Translations under genes and position numbers: made by a program
NCBI RefSeq assembly: GCF_035581345.1
Contig: NZ_CP141608.1
Span: forward strand, 186,001 to 250,000
From: Pseudomonas sp. JQ170C
GTDB taxonomy: Bacteria > Pseudomonadota > Gammaproteobacteria > Pseudomonadales > Pseudomonadaceae
Direction of reading: 5' to 3'
Length of the DNA: 64,000 nucleotides
The notes under the pieces: generated by a model
What the model was told of the DNA's origin: nothing
The model's input: the letters and a program-made list of their open reading frames with translations, nothing else
The model's database searches: none
In this document: piece after piece, positions 24,238-32,761 of the stretch
Layout of the letters: every line of letters begins with the position of its first letter
Numbering within the stretch: position 1 is the stretch's first letter

Positions 24238-24276
24238 AAAAAACGCCGATGCGGGCTATGCCGCGTCGGCGTTTTT
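24238..24276 (+). terminator. Rho-independent terminator of the MetQ-like gene
   Basis: AAAAACGCCGA-T-GCGG and CCGC-G-TCGGCGTTTTT form a long stem around a GCTATG loop. It is symmetrical enough to work in both directions. From 24277 to 24465 I see no convincing gene; a 30-codon reverse frame at 24348-24256 runs into this hairpin and is listed under findings. Confidence 0.9.
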
Positions 24277-24465
24277 GCGTACGGCGCGCATCAGCGCAGC
24301 CAAGAGTTTCAACAGGTCCTGGGGATCGTGGCGCGCAGCGTCGTTCATTGTTGTGTTCTGCCTTGAGGGAGAAGCGATAGCGCTTGGAGTGTGCGGTTGG
24401 CCGAAAGATCCCCACGCCCTCAATGAAATTGCACCCGCCTTGCCCGTCACCGATTGGACCAGTAT

Positions 24466-24551
24466 GAGCGGGCTTGCCCCGCGATCAGTCGTTCAGGCAA
24501 CACTCATTTGGCTGGCTGTACCGGCCGCTCGCGGGGCAAGCCCGCTCCTAC
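24466..24551. repeat. REP pair before the acylase gene end
   Basis: A REP core starting GAGCGGGCTTGCCCCGCGAT and its inverted partner are about 35 bases apart, at the 3' side of the reverse-strand acylase gene. Confidence 0.88.
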
Positions 24552-24561
24552 CCTGAGCCGG

Positions 24562-26931
24562 CTACCGTCCCGGCACCAGCCGCAAGGTACTCCCTGCGTC
24601 GATCACGCCCATCTGCGCGTTGTGATACTGCCCCTCGATATAGTCCTTGGCCTGATCGGCATAGTGCTTGTCGAACAGCACGCCGCTTTGCCCGACCGGG
24701 TTGATGGTCAGCGCCTGCCCGGCATCGGCGAAGTCGATCAGGCGGCGGGTCGATGGCCCATAGGTGACCGGCCAGGGCGCCGGGCCGATTTTCGCCGAGA
24801 GGTTGTTGGGCACTTCATGGCTGCCCGGCGCGGCGAAGGCACCGACGTTGAACAGCAGGTTCAACGGCTTCTGCAGCCCCAGTGGATGGTTGTGGGTCAG
24901 GGTGTGCGCCTTGCCCCATTGCCAGTCGGCCGGGTCGTTGCCCAGGGCTTCGCGCAGGTGGGCCAGGCTGGCCTGCCAGGCACGTTTCACCGCTTCGCTG
25001 CGACTGCCGTGTTCGCTGCTGCCGTGCAGCCCCCACCAGGGCGATTCGGCATCGGCGGCCAGGCGTGGCAGGGCGGCGTCGATGGCGCGGGTGCTGATCA
25101 TCGTCTGGAACCAGGCATCACCCAGCTCGTCATGCATCGCCGCGTAAGCCAGGTCGTAGAGGAACTGGTTGAACAGCGTGGCGCTGACTGAATCCAGCGG
25201 GTAATCGCCGTTCCAGCCGGCCAGTTGCTCGACCAGCTCTTTTTCCTGATCACCCTCGGCCACTTCGCGCAGCACCCCGATCAACGGCGCCAGGGTACGT
25301 TGGCCATAGCCGGTGCCCGTGTCGAGCTGCAGCGCCCGGCTGTTCTGGGTGTCCCATTTGATCTGTGGGTCGGCCAGGTGGCGGTCGAGTTGCTGGCCAC
25401 GGTCGGCAAGGTTGTAGTAGCCCGGAATCGGCATGGCGGCGGCTGGCTGGTAGTTGGCCGAGACGATGTAACCGCTGGCCGGGTTCTCCTGCTGTGGGTT
25501 GGCGCTGAAGGGATAGAAGCCGAGCTTGTCGGCCTGGGGCGTGCTGCCGTCGAGGATAAAGGTCGGGTCGACCCCCTCCGGGCGAATCGGTAGCTGCGCC
25601 GCCGCCCACCAGCCGATATCCCCGCTGGCATTGGCCCACACCAGGTTGAGCCCGGGGGCCTGGATCTTCGCCGCTGCCGCGCGCATTTTGTCCAGGGTGT
25701 CGGCGCGGTTGACCTGATAGAAGCCGTCGAGAATCGGGTTGTCGGTTTCCAGGAAGGCCCACCACATGGCAATCGGCGTGGGGCCGGCGTTGCTGCCGAT
25801 CACGTCGTTGACGATGGGCCCGTGGGGCGAGCGGCGCAGGGTGATGGTCAGCGGCTCTTCACCCTTTACCGCAATGCGCTCCTGGGTAGTGGTCAGCGGC
25901 TGCCATTGACCGTTGATACGCACCTGATCCGGATTGTCCGGGTTGACCTGTTCGGCGATCAGGTCGACGTCGTCGTTCTGGAACATGGTCAGGCTCCAGC
26001 CGAACTGGCGGTTGTGCCCAAGCGACGCGAACGGGTTGAGTGCCTGGTGATAGCCGTACAGGTTGAAGCCGGGCGCCGACAGCTCGGCCTCGTACCATAC
26101 CGCCGGCACGGCAAAGCTGATGTGCGGGTCGCCTGCCAGCAACGGCTTGCCACTGCGGGTGAGGCGGCCGGAGACGGCCCAGGCGTTGCTGCCTTCGTAC
26201 TGGGGAATACCGGCCTCACTCAGGGCTTGCTGGCTGACCCGGGCCAGGTGCTCGAGGCTTTTCCAGTCGGCGGCCGCCAGCGGCGGGCTGCTGTGCAGCG
26301 CGCCCTGGGGGTTCCAGCCGAGGTCGAAGATGTTCAGGTACTCGGCGCCGAGTTGGTCGCGCACGTAGGTCATGGCCGGTTCGGTACGAAACGCTGCGGC
26401 AAAGCTGTAGGCCATGTAGCCGGCGATGCTCAAGGTGTCTTGCGCAGTGAAGGGCCGGGGCGTGATGCCCAGCACATCGAATTCCATGGGCTTGGGATGG
26501 CTGGCCTGCCAGGCGTTGACGCCATCGAGGTAGGCCTGCAGGGCGAGCCAGGCGGGGGACTGTTTGTCCTGGCGCTCGACATGGCGCTCGGCCTGCTCGC
26601 GAATGCGCAGGGAGCGGAACAGGGTGTCGGTGGGCACCAGCTTGCTGCCGAGGATCTCGGCCAGCTCGCCACGGGCCAGGCGCCGGACGATTTCCATCTG
26701 GAACAAACGGTCCTGGGCATGCACGTAGCCCAGGGCGCGGTACAGGTCAGTCTCGTTCTGGGCCTGGATATGGGGTACGCCGCGCTCGTCGTAGCGCACG
26801 CTGACCGGGGCCTGCAGGCTGGCCAGGGCCACCTCGCCTTCGCGCTGCGGCAACTTGCCCTGCACATACCAGTAACCGCCGCCGGCTGCCGCGGCAATGA
26901 CCACGGCGAGGAAGGTCAGGCTGCGCTTCAT
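24562..26931 (-). CDS. hacB: Penicillin/acyl-homoserine-lactone acylase (HacB-like)
   Basis: A 789-residue Ntn hydrolase of the penicillin-acylase family. It begins with a signal-anchor (LTFLAVVIAAAAGGGYWYV), then the alpha chain (VRYDERGVPHIQAQNE, LGYVHAQDRLFQMEIVRR). The autocatalytic cleavage point is before Ser248 in YEGSNAWAV, which becomes the N-terminal nucleophile of the beta chain (oxyanion region LAGDPHISF, HNRQFGWSLT). It is exported to the periplasm. From memory, length and position fit P. aeruginosa HacB (PA0305), which cleaves long-chain acyl-homoserine lactones. The ATG at 26931 is preferred over the GTG at 26934 because GGAG is then five bases away. No luxI/luxR genes are seen. 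Confidence 0.85.
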   Translation of the reverse strand: MKRSLTFLAVVIAAAAGGGYWYVQGKLPQREGEVALASLQAPVSVRYDERGVPHIQAQNETDLYRALGYVHAQDRLFQMEIVRRLARGELAEILGSKLVPTDTLFRSLRIREQAERHVERQDKQSPAWLALQAYLDGVNAWQASHPKPMEFDVLGITPRPFTAQDTLSIAGYMAYSFAAAFRTEPAMTYVRDQLGAEYLNIFDLGWNPQGALHSSPPLAAADWKSLEHLARVSQQALSEAGIPQYEGSNAWAVSGRLTRSGKPLLAGDPHISFAVPAVWYEAELSAPGFNLYGYHQALNPFASLGHNRQFGWSLTMFQNDDVDLIAEQVNPDNPDQVRINGQWQPLTTTQERIAVKGEEPLTITLRRSPHGPIVNDVIGSNAGPTPIAMWWAFLETDNPILDGFYQVNRADTLDKMRAAAAKIQAPGLNLVWANASGDIGWWAAAQLPIRPEGVDPTFILDGSTPQADKLGFYPFSANPQQENPASGYIVSANYQPAAAMPIPGYYNLADRGQQLDRHLADPQIKWDTQNSRALQLDTGTGYGQRTLAPLIGVLREVAEGDQEKELVEQLAGWNGDYPLDSVSATLFNQFLYDLAYAAMHDELGDAWFQTMISTRAIDAALPRLAADAESPWWGLHGSSEHGSRSEAVKRAWQASLAHLREALGNDPADWQWGKAHTLTHNHPLGLQKPLNLLFNVGAFAAPGSHEVPNNLSAKIGPAPWPVTYGPSTRRLIDFADAGQALTINPVGQSGVLFDKHYADQAKDYIEGQYHNAQMGVIDAGSTLRLVPGR

Positions 26932-27015
26932 CACAACTCCTTGTACGTTTTGGCGGATAGTGTGGTCCGATCATCGAGGTATTTGCGCACAGAGGATAGT
27001 CCCACAGGAGGCACC

Positions 27016-27582
27016 ATGGACCTCAGCGAAAAACAGAAAATGCTTACCGGCCAGCTCTACCGCGCCACCTGCCCGGAACTGCAGGCCGAACAGATCGCCA
27101 ACAAGTTGTGGATGCATCGCTACAACGGCAGCGCCGAGCTGCTCAATGACCATCGTCATGGCCTGTTGCTGGAGCACTTCAATGCGGTCGGCGAAGGCGC
27201 GGTGATTCGCCCGCCGTTCCATTGCGATTACGGCTACAACATCAGCGTGGGTCGCAACGTGTTCATGAACTTCAACTGCGTGATCCTCGATGTGTGCCCG
27301 GTGAGCATCGGCGACGACTGCCAGATCGGCCCGGCGGTGCAGCTCTACACCGCCGACCACCCGATGGACCCCGAGCTGCGTCGCAGCGGCCTGGAAAGCG
27401 GGCGACCGGTGAAGATCGGTAATAACGTGTGGATCGGCGGCGGGGCAATCATCTTGCCCGGCGTGACGGTGGGGGATAACGCGGTGATTGGTGCCGGCAG
27501 TGTGGTTACCCGCGATGTACCGGCGGGCTCGACGGTGGTGGGGAATCCTGCGCGGGTGCGTCAGCCCGCCCAGGGGCAGTAA
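27016..27582 (+). CDS. maa: Maltose/sugar O-acetyltransferase (Maa type)
   Basis: A 188-residue left-handed beta-helix acetyltransferase. The N-terminal Mac domain (MDLSEKQKMLTGQLYRATCP, LLLEHFNAVG) is followed by hexapeptide repeats (ISVGRNVFMNFNCVILD, IGNNVWIGGGAIILPGVTVG, NAVIGAGSVV). The catalytic His lies in YTADHPMDP. It moves an acetyl group from acetyl-CoA to a sugar such as maltose or glucose. AGGAGG lies well placed before the ATG; the longer open frame upstream lies antisense to the acylase. Its 3' end overlaps that of the convergent gene by 22 bases. Confidence 0.9.
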   Translation: MDLSEKQKMLTGQLYRATCPELQAEQIANKLWMHRYNGSAELLNDHRHGLLLEHFNAVGEGAVIRPPFHCDYGYNISVGRNVFMNFNCVILDVCPVSIGDDCQIGPAVQLYTADHPMDPELRRSGLESGRPVKIGNNVWIGGGAIILPGVTVGDNAVIGAGSVVTRDVPAGSTVVGNPARVRQPAQGQ

Positions 27583-28130
27583 CAGCCCACCGCCATCGTG
27601 TGTGTGGCGCTGACTGAGCGGCCCTGGCTCAGCGCCAGAAGGATGGGCTCGATAAAGCTGTTGCTCGAATTGCAGGTTGCCCCCTCGCTGTAGGGGCCGA
27701 AATACGCCAGGTTGCCGTGGCGGTCCCAGATCGCCACGGCGGGGCTGGCGGGCAGATGTTCGGCGCCGGGCAGTGCGGGGAGCGGTTTGAGCGCGCTCAG
27801 GGTGGCCGGTAATTGCCCGCGGCTGCCGGGTTTTTGCACCACGTAGAACTCGACGCCTTGAGCACCAAAGTGCTCGATCAGCTCTGCCAGGTGCTGCTGG
27901 TTACCGACGTTGCACGGGCAGGCCGGGTCCCAGAAGTGCACCAGGCGGATCGGCCCGGCGCCGGCGATGGATGCTGGAAGTTGCAGGCGATCGCCGGAAA
28001 ACAGTGCGGTCTGGTTGTCGAAGGTGCGCAGGTAGCGACTCTGGAAGCTGTCATAGGCCCACCACAGGCCAGCGGCGCACAGCGCGGTGATGAGCAGGCC
28101 GAGGAGGGTGCGGGTGGTGGGCGCGAGCAT
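27561..28130 (-). CDS. Membrane-anchored thioredoxin-like protein (DUF6436)
   Basis: A 189-residue protein with one N-terminal membrane helix (TRTLLGLLITALCAAGLWWAY) and a periplasmic thioredoxin-like part. The motif WDPACPCN, with Cys71-Pro-Cys73, sits where thioredoxins have CxxC, so any redox site is a CxC variant. Further Cys residues lie in SEGATCNSSN and GCYCPWAG near the C-terminus. It looks like the family labelled DUF6436 and may handle disulfides in the envelope. The start at 28130 places the helix at the N-terminus; an alternative start at 28193 adds 21 basic residues. Ribosome-binding sites are weak for both. Confidence 0.75.
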   Translation of the reverse strand: MLAPTTRTLLGLLITALCAAGLWWAYDSFQSRYLRTFDNQTALFSGDRLQLPASIAGAGPIRLVHFWDPACPCNVGNQQHLAELIEHFGAQGVEFYVVQKPGSRGQLPATLSALKPLPALPGAEHLPASPAVAIWDRHGNLAYFGPYSEGATCNSSNSFIEPILLALSQGRSVSATHTMAVGCYCPWAG

Positions 28131-28229
28131 AGGGGTCGTTTTCCGGAAAGTGTCGCCTAGCTTGCCATGCTGCCGACGACAGCTGAATATCACAGGTCAA
28201 TATCCCGCTTCTTGTGTTCGGAAATCCTT

Positions 28230-29171
28230 ATGCCTGCGTCATTTCAGCCTGACTCGTTACGCGCCAGCCTCTCGCCTCTGGTTGCACGTCAGCCCCTGTC
28301 GACGCAGGCCCAGGCCTATCAGCGCTACTACGGGCTTGATCTGCCGGCGCGCAAGGTGCAGCCACAGCGCTGGTTGGGGGGCTTCGAGGCCGCGGGGTTC
28401 GAGCTGGTCGGGCAGGTGTGGATGCCTGCGGCGCCGGTGGCGACCCTGGTGATGCTGCATGGCTTCTATGACCACATGGGCTTGTACCGCCATGTGATCG
28501 ACTGGGCGCTGGATCAGGATTACGCGGTCATTGCCTGCGACTTGCCGGGGCATGGTCTGTCCAGCGGCGAGCGGGCCAGCATCGACGACTTCGCCACGTA
28601 CCAGCAGGTACTGCAGGCGCTGTTCGAGCAGGGCCGCGCGCTTGAGTTGCCACAACCCTGGCATCTGTGTGGACAGAGCACAGGCGGGGCGATTGTCATC
28701 GATCATGTGCTGCACCGTGGGGCGCAAAGCCCGGCCCAGGGGGAGGTGATCCTGCTGGCGCCGCTGGTGCGGCCGCGCTCATGGCGCTGGTCGAAATTCA
28801 GCTATCGCTTGTTGCGCCCGTTCGTCAAAGGTATCGAGCGACGCTTCAGCGAGAATTCCAACGACCCGACCTTCCTGCCGTTCCTGCAGGCCGACCCGCT
28901 GCAGCCACGACGCTTGCCGACCGCCTGGGTGGGGGCGCTGGTGGCGTGGGTCAAGCGTATCGAGGCAGCGCCTGCCAGCGCGCGGCGACCGTTGATCATC
29001 CAGGGCGAATCCGACATGACCGTGGATTGGCCACACAATCTGAAGGTGCTGCGGGAGAAGTTTGCCGAGCCGGAAATACTGCTGATTCCCGAGGCGCGTC
29101 ACCACCTGGCCAACGAGCTGCCGGCGATCCGGCAGCGTTACTTCGATTTCATCGACCAGCGCCTGGGCTGA
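28230..29171 (+). CDS. Alpha/beta hydrolase, monoacylglycerol-lipase-like
   Basis: A 313-residue serine hydrolase. HGFYDHMGLYRHVIDW near residue 77 is the oxyanion/HG motif of the Hydrolase_4 (lysophospholipase/monoacylglycerol lipase) group. The nucleophile is Ser150 in CGQSTGG, followed by a late Asp (GESDMTVDWP) and His (ARHHLANE). There is no signal peptide. The likely substrates are lyso- or monoacylglycerols, but this is untested. The ATG at 28230 was chosen because upstream codons overlap the promoter side of the divergent DUF6436 gene. It converges with the DUF2059 gene, its stop codon abutting that gene's. Confidence 0.85.
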   Translation: MPASFQPDSLRASLSPLVARQPLSTQAQAYQRYYGLDLPARKVQPQRWLGGFEAAGFELVGQVWMPAAPVATLVMLHGFYDHMGLYRHVIDWALDQDYAVIACDLPGHGLSSGERASIDDFATYQQVLQALFEQGRALELPQPWHLCGQSTGGAIVIDHVLHRGAQSPAQGEVILLAPLVRPRSWRWSKFSYRLLRPFVKGIERRFSENSNDPTFLPFLQADPLQPRRLPTAWVGALVAWVKRIEAAPASARRPLIIQGESDMTVDWPHNLKVLREKFAEPEILLIPEARHHLANELPAIRQRYFDFIDQRLG

Positions 29172-29921
29172 TCACTTCAGGTCCGAGGTGTTCTGCCCGA
29201 CCGCCAGGCCCGCGCGAATGGCCGCCAGGGCAGCCTTGTAGTAGGCCTGGCCTTCGTTGGACTCGGCAAAGGTGGCGAAGGCTTCAAGCTCAGCGTCGCT
29301 CAGGTCGCGGTAGACGTACAGCAGGGTGTTGTTCAGCTCGCTGCCGATCTGGCTCATCAGTCGCTGGCGCTGGCCATCGAGCAGGCTCTGGGCCTGGCCA
29401 CCACCGAGCAGGCCGGGGATCATCTGGCTCAAGCTGTCGGCGGCAACGCCGGCAATCGCCAGGCTGACTTCGGCACCGGCTTCGCGAGCGGGCAGGGCCT
29501 GGGCCAGGTGGCCGATGATCAGCAGGCGGTCGTCGCTGGCCTCGACCTTGGGCAGGCCCTTGGCGTTCTTGGCCAGTTGGTCGCGGCGGGTCGCCAGCAG
29601 TTCGGCCGCGACAATCTTGCGCCCAAGGGGCGACTGGAAAAAGCTCAGGGCCGGTGCCGGGTTGCTCAGGTTGGCGCGTAATTGTGCCTGCGCGCGCTTG
29701 TCCACGGCCTGGGCCTGGAAGCGCTGGTTGCTGTTAGTGACCAGCGCTTGGTAAACGGCAGGCGGCAAGCTATTGCGATAGCGCTGCTGGGCGGCATCGA
29801 GGGCATCGGTAAAGTGGGCGCGCTGCTCAGGCCAGCCGGCGACCTTGTAGAGTTGGTCGAGGCTGTCTGCCCAGACAGGCGTGGTGCAGATCATCATCAG
29901 CAGAAAAAACAAACGGCGCAT
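29172..29921 (-). CDS. DUF2059-containing exported protein
   Basis: A 249-residue protein with a signal peptide (MRRLFFLLMMICTTPVWA, cut before DSLDQLYK) and mostly helical mature sequence. The C-terminal part, YRDLSDAELEAFATFAESNEGQ, then YYKAALAAI, is typical of DUF2059, a family of periplasmic or secreted helical proteins of unknown role. A related repeat (SFFQSPLGRKIVAAE) lies earlier, so the protein may hold two copies of the fold. Its stop codon abuts that of the convergent hydrolase. Function unknown. Confidence 0.82.
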   Translation of the reverse strand: MRRLFFLLMMICTTPVWADSLDQLYKVAGWPEQRAHFTDALDAAQQRYRNSLPPAVYQALVTNSNQRFQAQAVDKRAQAQLRANLSNPAPALSFFQSPLGRKIVAAELLATRRDQLAKNAKGLPKVEASDDRLLIIGHLAQALPAREAGAEVSLAIAGVAADSLSQMIPGLLGGGQAQSLLDGQRQRLMSQIGSELNNTLLYVYRDLSDAELEAFATFAESNEGQAYYKAALAAIRAGLAVGQNTSDLK

Positions 29922-30034
29922 TCAGGACTCCTGTCGGCAGGGCGCTATTGTCTTGGCCTTGCCGGGCTTTGTCGAGACGCCATTACACACTCTCAGCCAA
30001 GTGGCGCTGTCGGATTTCGCAGCACATGGATACT

Positions 30035-30667
30035 ATGCGCGCCATGCACTTACCTTCTGATCACCCGCTGCTGTTGCGCATCGTCGACGACCTGGCCACT
30101 TGTGGCTGGTCGCAGCAGGACATCTTCCTGCCAGGGCCTTTGACCCTGGCGCTGGCGGCTGAGTGCCGCAAACGTGCGGCCGAGGGTGAGCTGGCGCCGG
30201 CGGCAGTAGGCCGCGGGCCCACCCAGGAGGTGCGCGAGGGTATTCGTGGTGACCACATCCAGTGGCTCGAACCCGGCCAGGCCGATTGCTGCGACCAGTA
30301 CCTGAACCTGATGGACAGCCTGCGTGAGGCGCTCAACCGCGGCCTGTTCCTGGGGCTTGAAGACTTCGAGTGCCACTTCGCCCTGTACCCGCCGGGTGCC
30401 TTCTACCGCAAGCACCTTGACCGTTTTCGCGACGACGACCGGCGCATGGTCTCGGCGGTGATCTACCTCAACCCGCAATGGCTGCCGGAGGACGGTGGGC
30501 AACTGCGCATGAGCCTGAAGAACGGCGTCGAACACGACGTGCAGCCCATTGGCGGCTGCCTGGTGGTGTTCTTGTCGGGCGATATCCCCCATGAAGTGCT
30601 GCCGGCGCAACGCGAGCGGTTGTCGCTGACCGGCTGGTTCCGCCGTCGTGGCAACGAACCCTTCTAA
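30035..30667 (+). CDS. 2-oxoglutarate/Fe(II)-dependent oxygenase
   Basis: A 210-residue 2OG-Fe(II) dioxygenase (prolyl-4-hydroxylase-like fold). Iron ligands are visible as HLD (His127, Asp129) in YRKHLDRF and His186 in DIPHEVLP. An arginine in the following AQRERLSLTGW would bind 2-oxoglutarate. The middle part reads SAVIYLNPQWLPEDGGQLRM, typical of the SM-20/P4H group that hydroxylates proteins. It is cytosolic with unknown target. Three in-frame ATGs (30026, 30035, 30044) are possible and none has a good ribosome-binding site. Its end overlaps the next gene by 20 bases. Confidence 0.83.
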   Translation: MRAMHLPSDHPLLLRIVDDLATCGWSQQDIFLPGPLTLALAAECRKRAAEGELAPAAVGRGPTQEVREGIRGDHIQWLEPGQADCCDQYLNLMDSLREALNRGLFLGLEDFECHFALYPPGAFYRKHLDRFRDDDRRMVSAVIYLNPQWLPEDGGQLRMSLKNGVEHDVQPIGGCLVVFLSGDIPHEVLPAQRERLSLTGWFRRRGNEPF

Positions 30668-31154
30668 GCCGCAGCACAAGGTGCTGGTCAGCGCCTGCCT
30701 GCTCGGCCAGCCGGTGCGTTATGACGGGCGCACCAGTGGACACCCCGATCTGTTGCAGCAATGGCAAGGCGAAGGCCGTGTTGTGCCGTTGTGTCCGGAA
30801 GTGGCGGGCGGCTTGCCGACGCCACGCCCACCGGCGGAGATTCCCGGTGGCCAGGGTGGGGCTGTGCTGGAGGGCGATGCGCAGGTCATCACGGTAGGGG
30901 GCGAGGATGTCACGGCGCAGTTTGTGGCCGGCGCGCAGTTGGCGCTGGCGCTGGTGCGCAAGCATGGCATTCGCATCGCGGTGCTCAAGGCCGGCAGCCC
31001 TTCGTGTGGCAACCAAGTGACCTACGACGGTACGTTCACTGGCACCAAGGTGGCGGGGGAAGGTGTAACGACCGCATTGCTGCGCCGCGAAGGGGTGCTG
31101 GTGTTCAGTGAGCTGGAGCTTGAGGCCGCTGAGTTGGCGTTGCAGCAGCTTTAG
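30648..31154 (+). CDS. DUF523 protein
   Basis: A 168-residue DUF523 protein. Conserved Cys-bearing motifs are present: VLVSACLLGQPVRYDG, then PLCPEVAGGLPTPR, and AVLKAGSPSCGNQV. The three Cys suggest a metal or Fe-S site, but the family's function is unknown. It starts with GTG at 30648 inside the end of the oxygenase gene, so the pair is translationally coupled. A REP pair follows. Confidence 0.87.
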   Translation: MATNPSKPQHKVLVSACLLGQPVRYDGRTSGHPDLLQQWQGEGRVVPLCPEVAGGLPTPRPPAEIPGGQGGAVLEGDAQVITVGGEDVTAQFVAGAQLALALVRKHGIRIAVLKAGSPSCGNQVTYDGTFTGTKVAGEGVTTALLRREGVLVFSELELEAAELALQQL

Positions 31155-31158
31155 CATG

Positions 31159-31207
31159 ATCGCGGGGCAAGCCCGCTCCTACCGTAGGAGTGGGCTTGCC
31201 CCGCGAG
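31159..31207. repeat. REP pair
   Basis: Two inverted REP cores joined by CTACCGTAG lie between the convergent DUF523 and amino-acid-binding genes. Confidence 0.9.
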
Positions 31208-31210
31208 CAG

Positions 31211-31978
31211 TCATTTAGGCGGCTTGCTGGCATCCATCCCGAACCACTTCTGCGACAGCTCGCTCAACCGGCCATCGGCCTTGATGCGCTGCAGGGCGTT
31301 ATCCACCGCGCTCTGGAAGGCGGGGTTACCTTTCTGGAACGGAATTGCCAGGCTCAGGATCGGCCCGACCGTGGCGCCCTTGGTCACCGGTTGCTCGCTG
31401 TCACGAATGGCGTAGGGGACCAGCAGGCGGTCGCTGATGGCGGCGTCGATCTGGTCGTTGGCCACGTCCTTGATCGGTTGGGTGGCATCCGGGTAGCTGC
31501 GCAGGTCAACGCCTTCGACGCCACGCGCCTGTTCGGCGAACTGGCTGCCCTGGACCACGCCCAGGCTATGACCCTTGAGTGCGTCGAGGGTGCTGAGCGG
31601 GCGCTTTTCTTCCTTGCGCACGATCAACTGGGCGCTGGAGTAGCCATAGGGCTCACTGAAGTCCAGGCGTTCCTTGAGTTCCGGGGTAACGGCGACATGG
31701 TTCAGGGCGATGTCGTACTTACCGCTTTCGACGCCTGGCAGCAAGTCGTCGCGATCGGTCACGACGAACTCGGCGCGAACATCGAGTTCATTCGCCAGCA
31801 GTTGTCCCAGTTCGATCTCGAAACCGGCCAGTTTCTCGTCTTTCTTGAAGTTGAACGGCGCCATGTTGGCTTCGACGGCAATGCGAAGTTCACCGCGGTC
31901 ATTGATGTCGTCGATCAGTTCTGCATGTGCCCATGGGCTGAGCAGGGTGGCAAGTAGTACCCCGATGGTCAAACGCAT
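31211..31978 (-). CDS. Amino-acid ABC transporter binding protein (FliY/cystine-like)
   Basis: A 255-residue family-3 solute-binding protein. The signal peptide MRLTIGVLLATLLSPWAHA precedes AELIDDINDRGELRIAVEAN. Family marks: NMAPFNFKKDEKLAGFEIEL, the ligand Arg/Asp region LNHVAVTPELKERLDFSEPY, and DAAISDRLLVPYAIRD. It binds a polar amino acid in the periplasm. Its position beside DUF4399 and serA matches, as I recall, PAO1 PA0314, annotated as a cysteine-binding FliY, so cystine is a reasonable guess. Permease and ATPase genes are absent here, so it must use a system encoded elsewhere. Confidence 0.86.
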   Translation of the reverse strand: MRLTIGVLLATLLSPWAHAELIDDINDRGELRIAVEANMAPFNFKKDEKLAGFEIELGQLLANELDVRAEFVVTDRDDLLPGVESGKYDIALNHVAVTPELKERLDFSEPYGYSSAQLIVRKEEKRPLSTLDALKGHSLGVVQGSQFAEQARGVEGVDLRSYPDATQPIKDVANDQIDAAISDRLLVPYAIRDSEQPVTKGATVGPILSLAIPFQKGNPAFQSAVDNALQRIKADGRLSELSQKWFGMDASKPPK

Positions 31979-32205
31979 AAGCCCCTTAATCCTTTTGGCA
32001 GTAAAAATGACAGTCGCCGCAGCTTTCTGATGATGCCACGGTCGCGCGCAAGTTAGGACCGCATCCTGTGCAGGATGTTAGATGCCAGGGAAAATAATTT
32101 CCTGCGGCGTTGGCGAACATATTCTTATTCATTTGTTCTATGGTTACAGGTCGTTGCCATACGTTTGAGTGGCAACGGTATTGAAGTAAATCACAGGAGA
32201 AGTGA

Positions 32206-32679
32206 ATGAAAAGCCTAGTTTCGCGTGCTGCCGTTGCCGGCTTGCTGATGGGAGTCTCGGTATTTGCCGCCGCCGAAGGCCTGAAGAGCCAGGAGCCGCC
32301 GAAAGACGCCAAGGTCTTCATCGTTTCCCCGGCCGATGGCGCGACGGTCGACAAGACCTTCACCGTCAAGTTCGGTATCGAGGGCATGGAGCTCAAGCCA
32401 GCGGGTGACCAGACCCCGCACACCGGCCACCACCACCTGCTGGTAGACGTGGATAAAGAGCCCGCTGCCGATCAGGTGCTGCCGACCAGCCTGCTGCCGG
32501 AAAACAAGGGCGCGCTGCCAGCCGGCCCGCAAGTGCTGCACTTTGGCAAGGCGCAAACTGAAGTCGAACTGACCCTGACCCCCGGCAAGCACACCCTGCA
32601 ACTGGTGCTGGGCGACAAGTTCCACGTGCCGTTCAAGCCAAGTGTCGAGTCGAAGAAAATTACCGTTACTGTCAAGTAA
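32206..32679 (+). CDS. DUF4399 exported protein
   Basis: A 157-residue protein with a signal peptide ending near FAAAEGLKS. The mature part matches DUF4399: VFIVSPADGATVDKTFTVKF, then GDQTPHTGHHHLLVD, and ALPAGPQVLHFGKAQTEVEL. It looks like an Ig-like beta-sandwich. The cluster HTGHHH could bind copper or another metal; this is inference. AGGAG precedes the ATG. The 227 bases upstream hold an AT-rich stretch with TTATTC at 32125-32130, which may serve this gene or the divergent binding-protein gene. Confidence 0.83.
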   Translation: MKSLVSRAAVAGLLMGVSVFAAAEGLKSQEPPKDAKVFIVSPADGATVDKTFTVKFGIEGMELKPAGDQTPHTGHHHLLVDVDKEPAADQVLPTSLLPENKGALPAGPQVLHFGKAQTEVELTLTPGKHTLQLVLGDKFHVPFKPSVESKKITVTVK

Positions 32680-32690
32680 CCGCTGAAACG

Positions 32691-32742
32691 ATCGCGGGGC
32701 AAGCCCGCTCCTACACACGGTAGGAGCGGGCTTGCCCCGCGA
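32691..32742. repeat. REP pair
   Basis: Two inverted REP cores form a near-perfect hairpin between the convergent DUF4399 and serA genes. Confidence 0.9.
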
Positions 32743-32761
32743 TTTTTGTCGCCTGAAAAAC

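Noticed and set aside
25822..27015. Long N-terminal extension of the maltose acetyltransferase frame
   Set aside because: It lies antisense to the acylase gene; the acetyltransferase fold begins at 27016, where there is also an AGGAGG ribosome-binding site.
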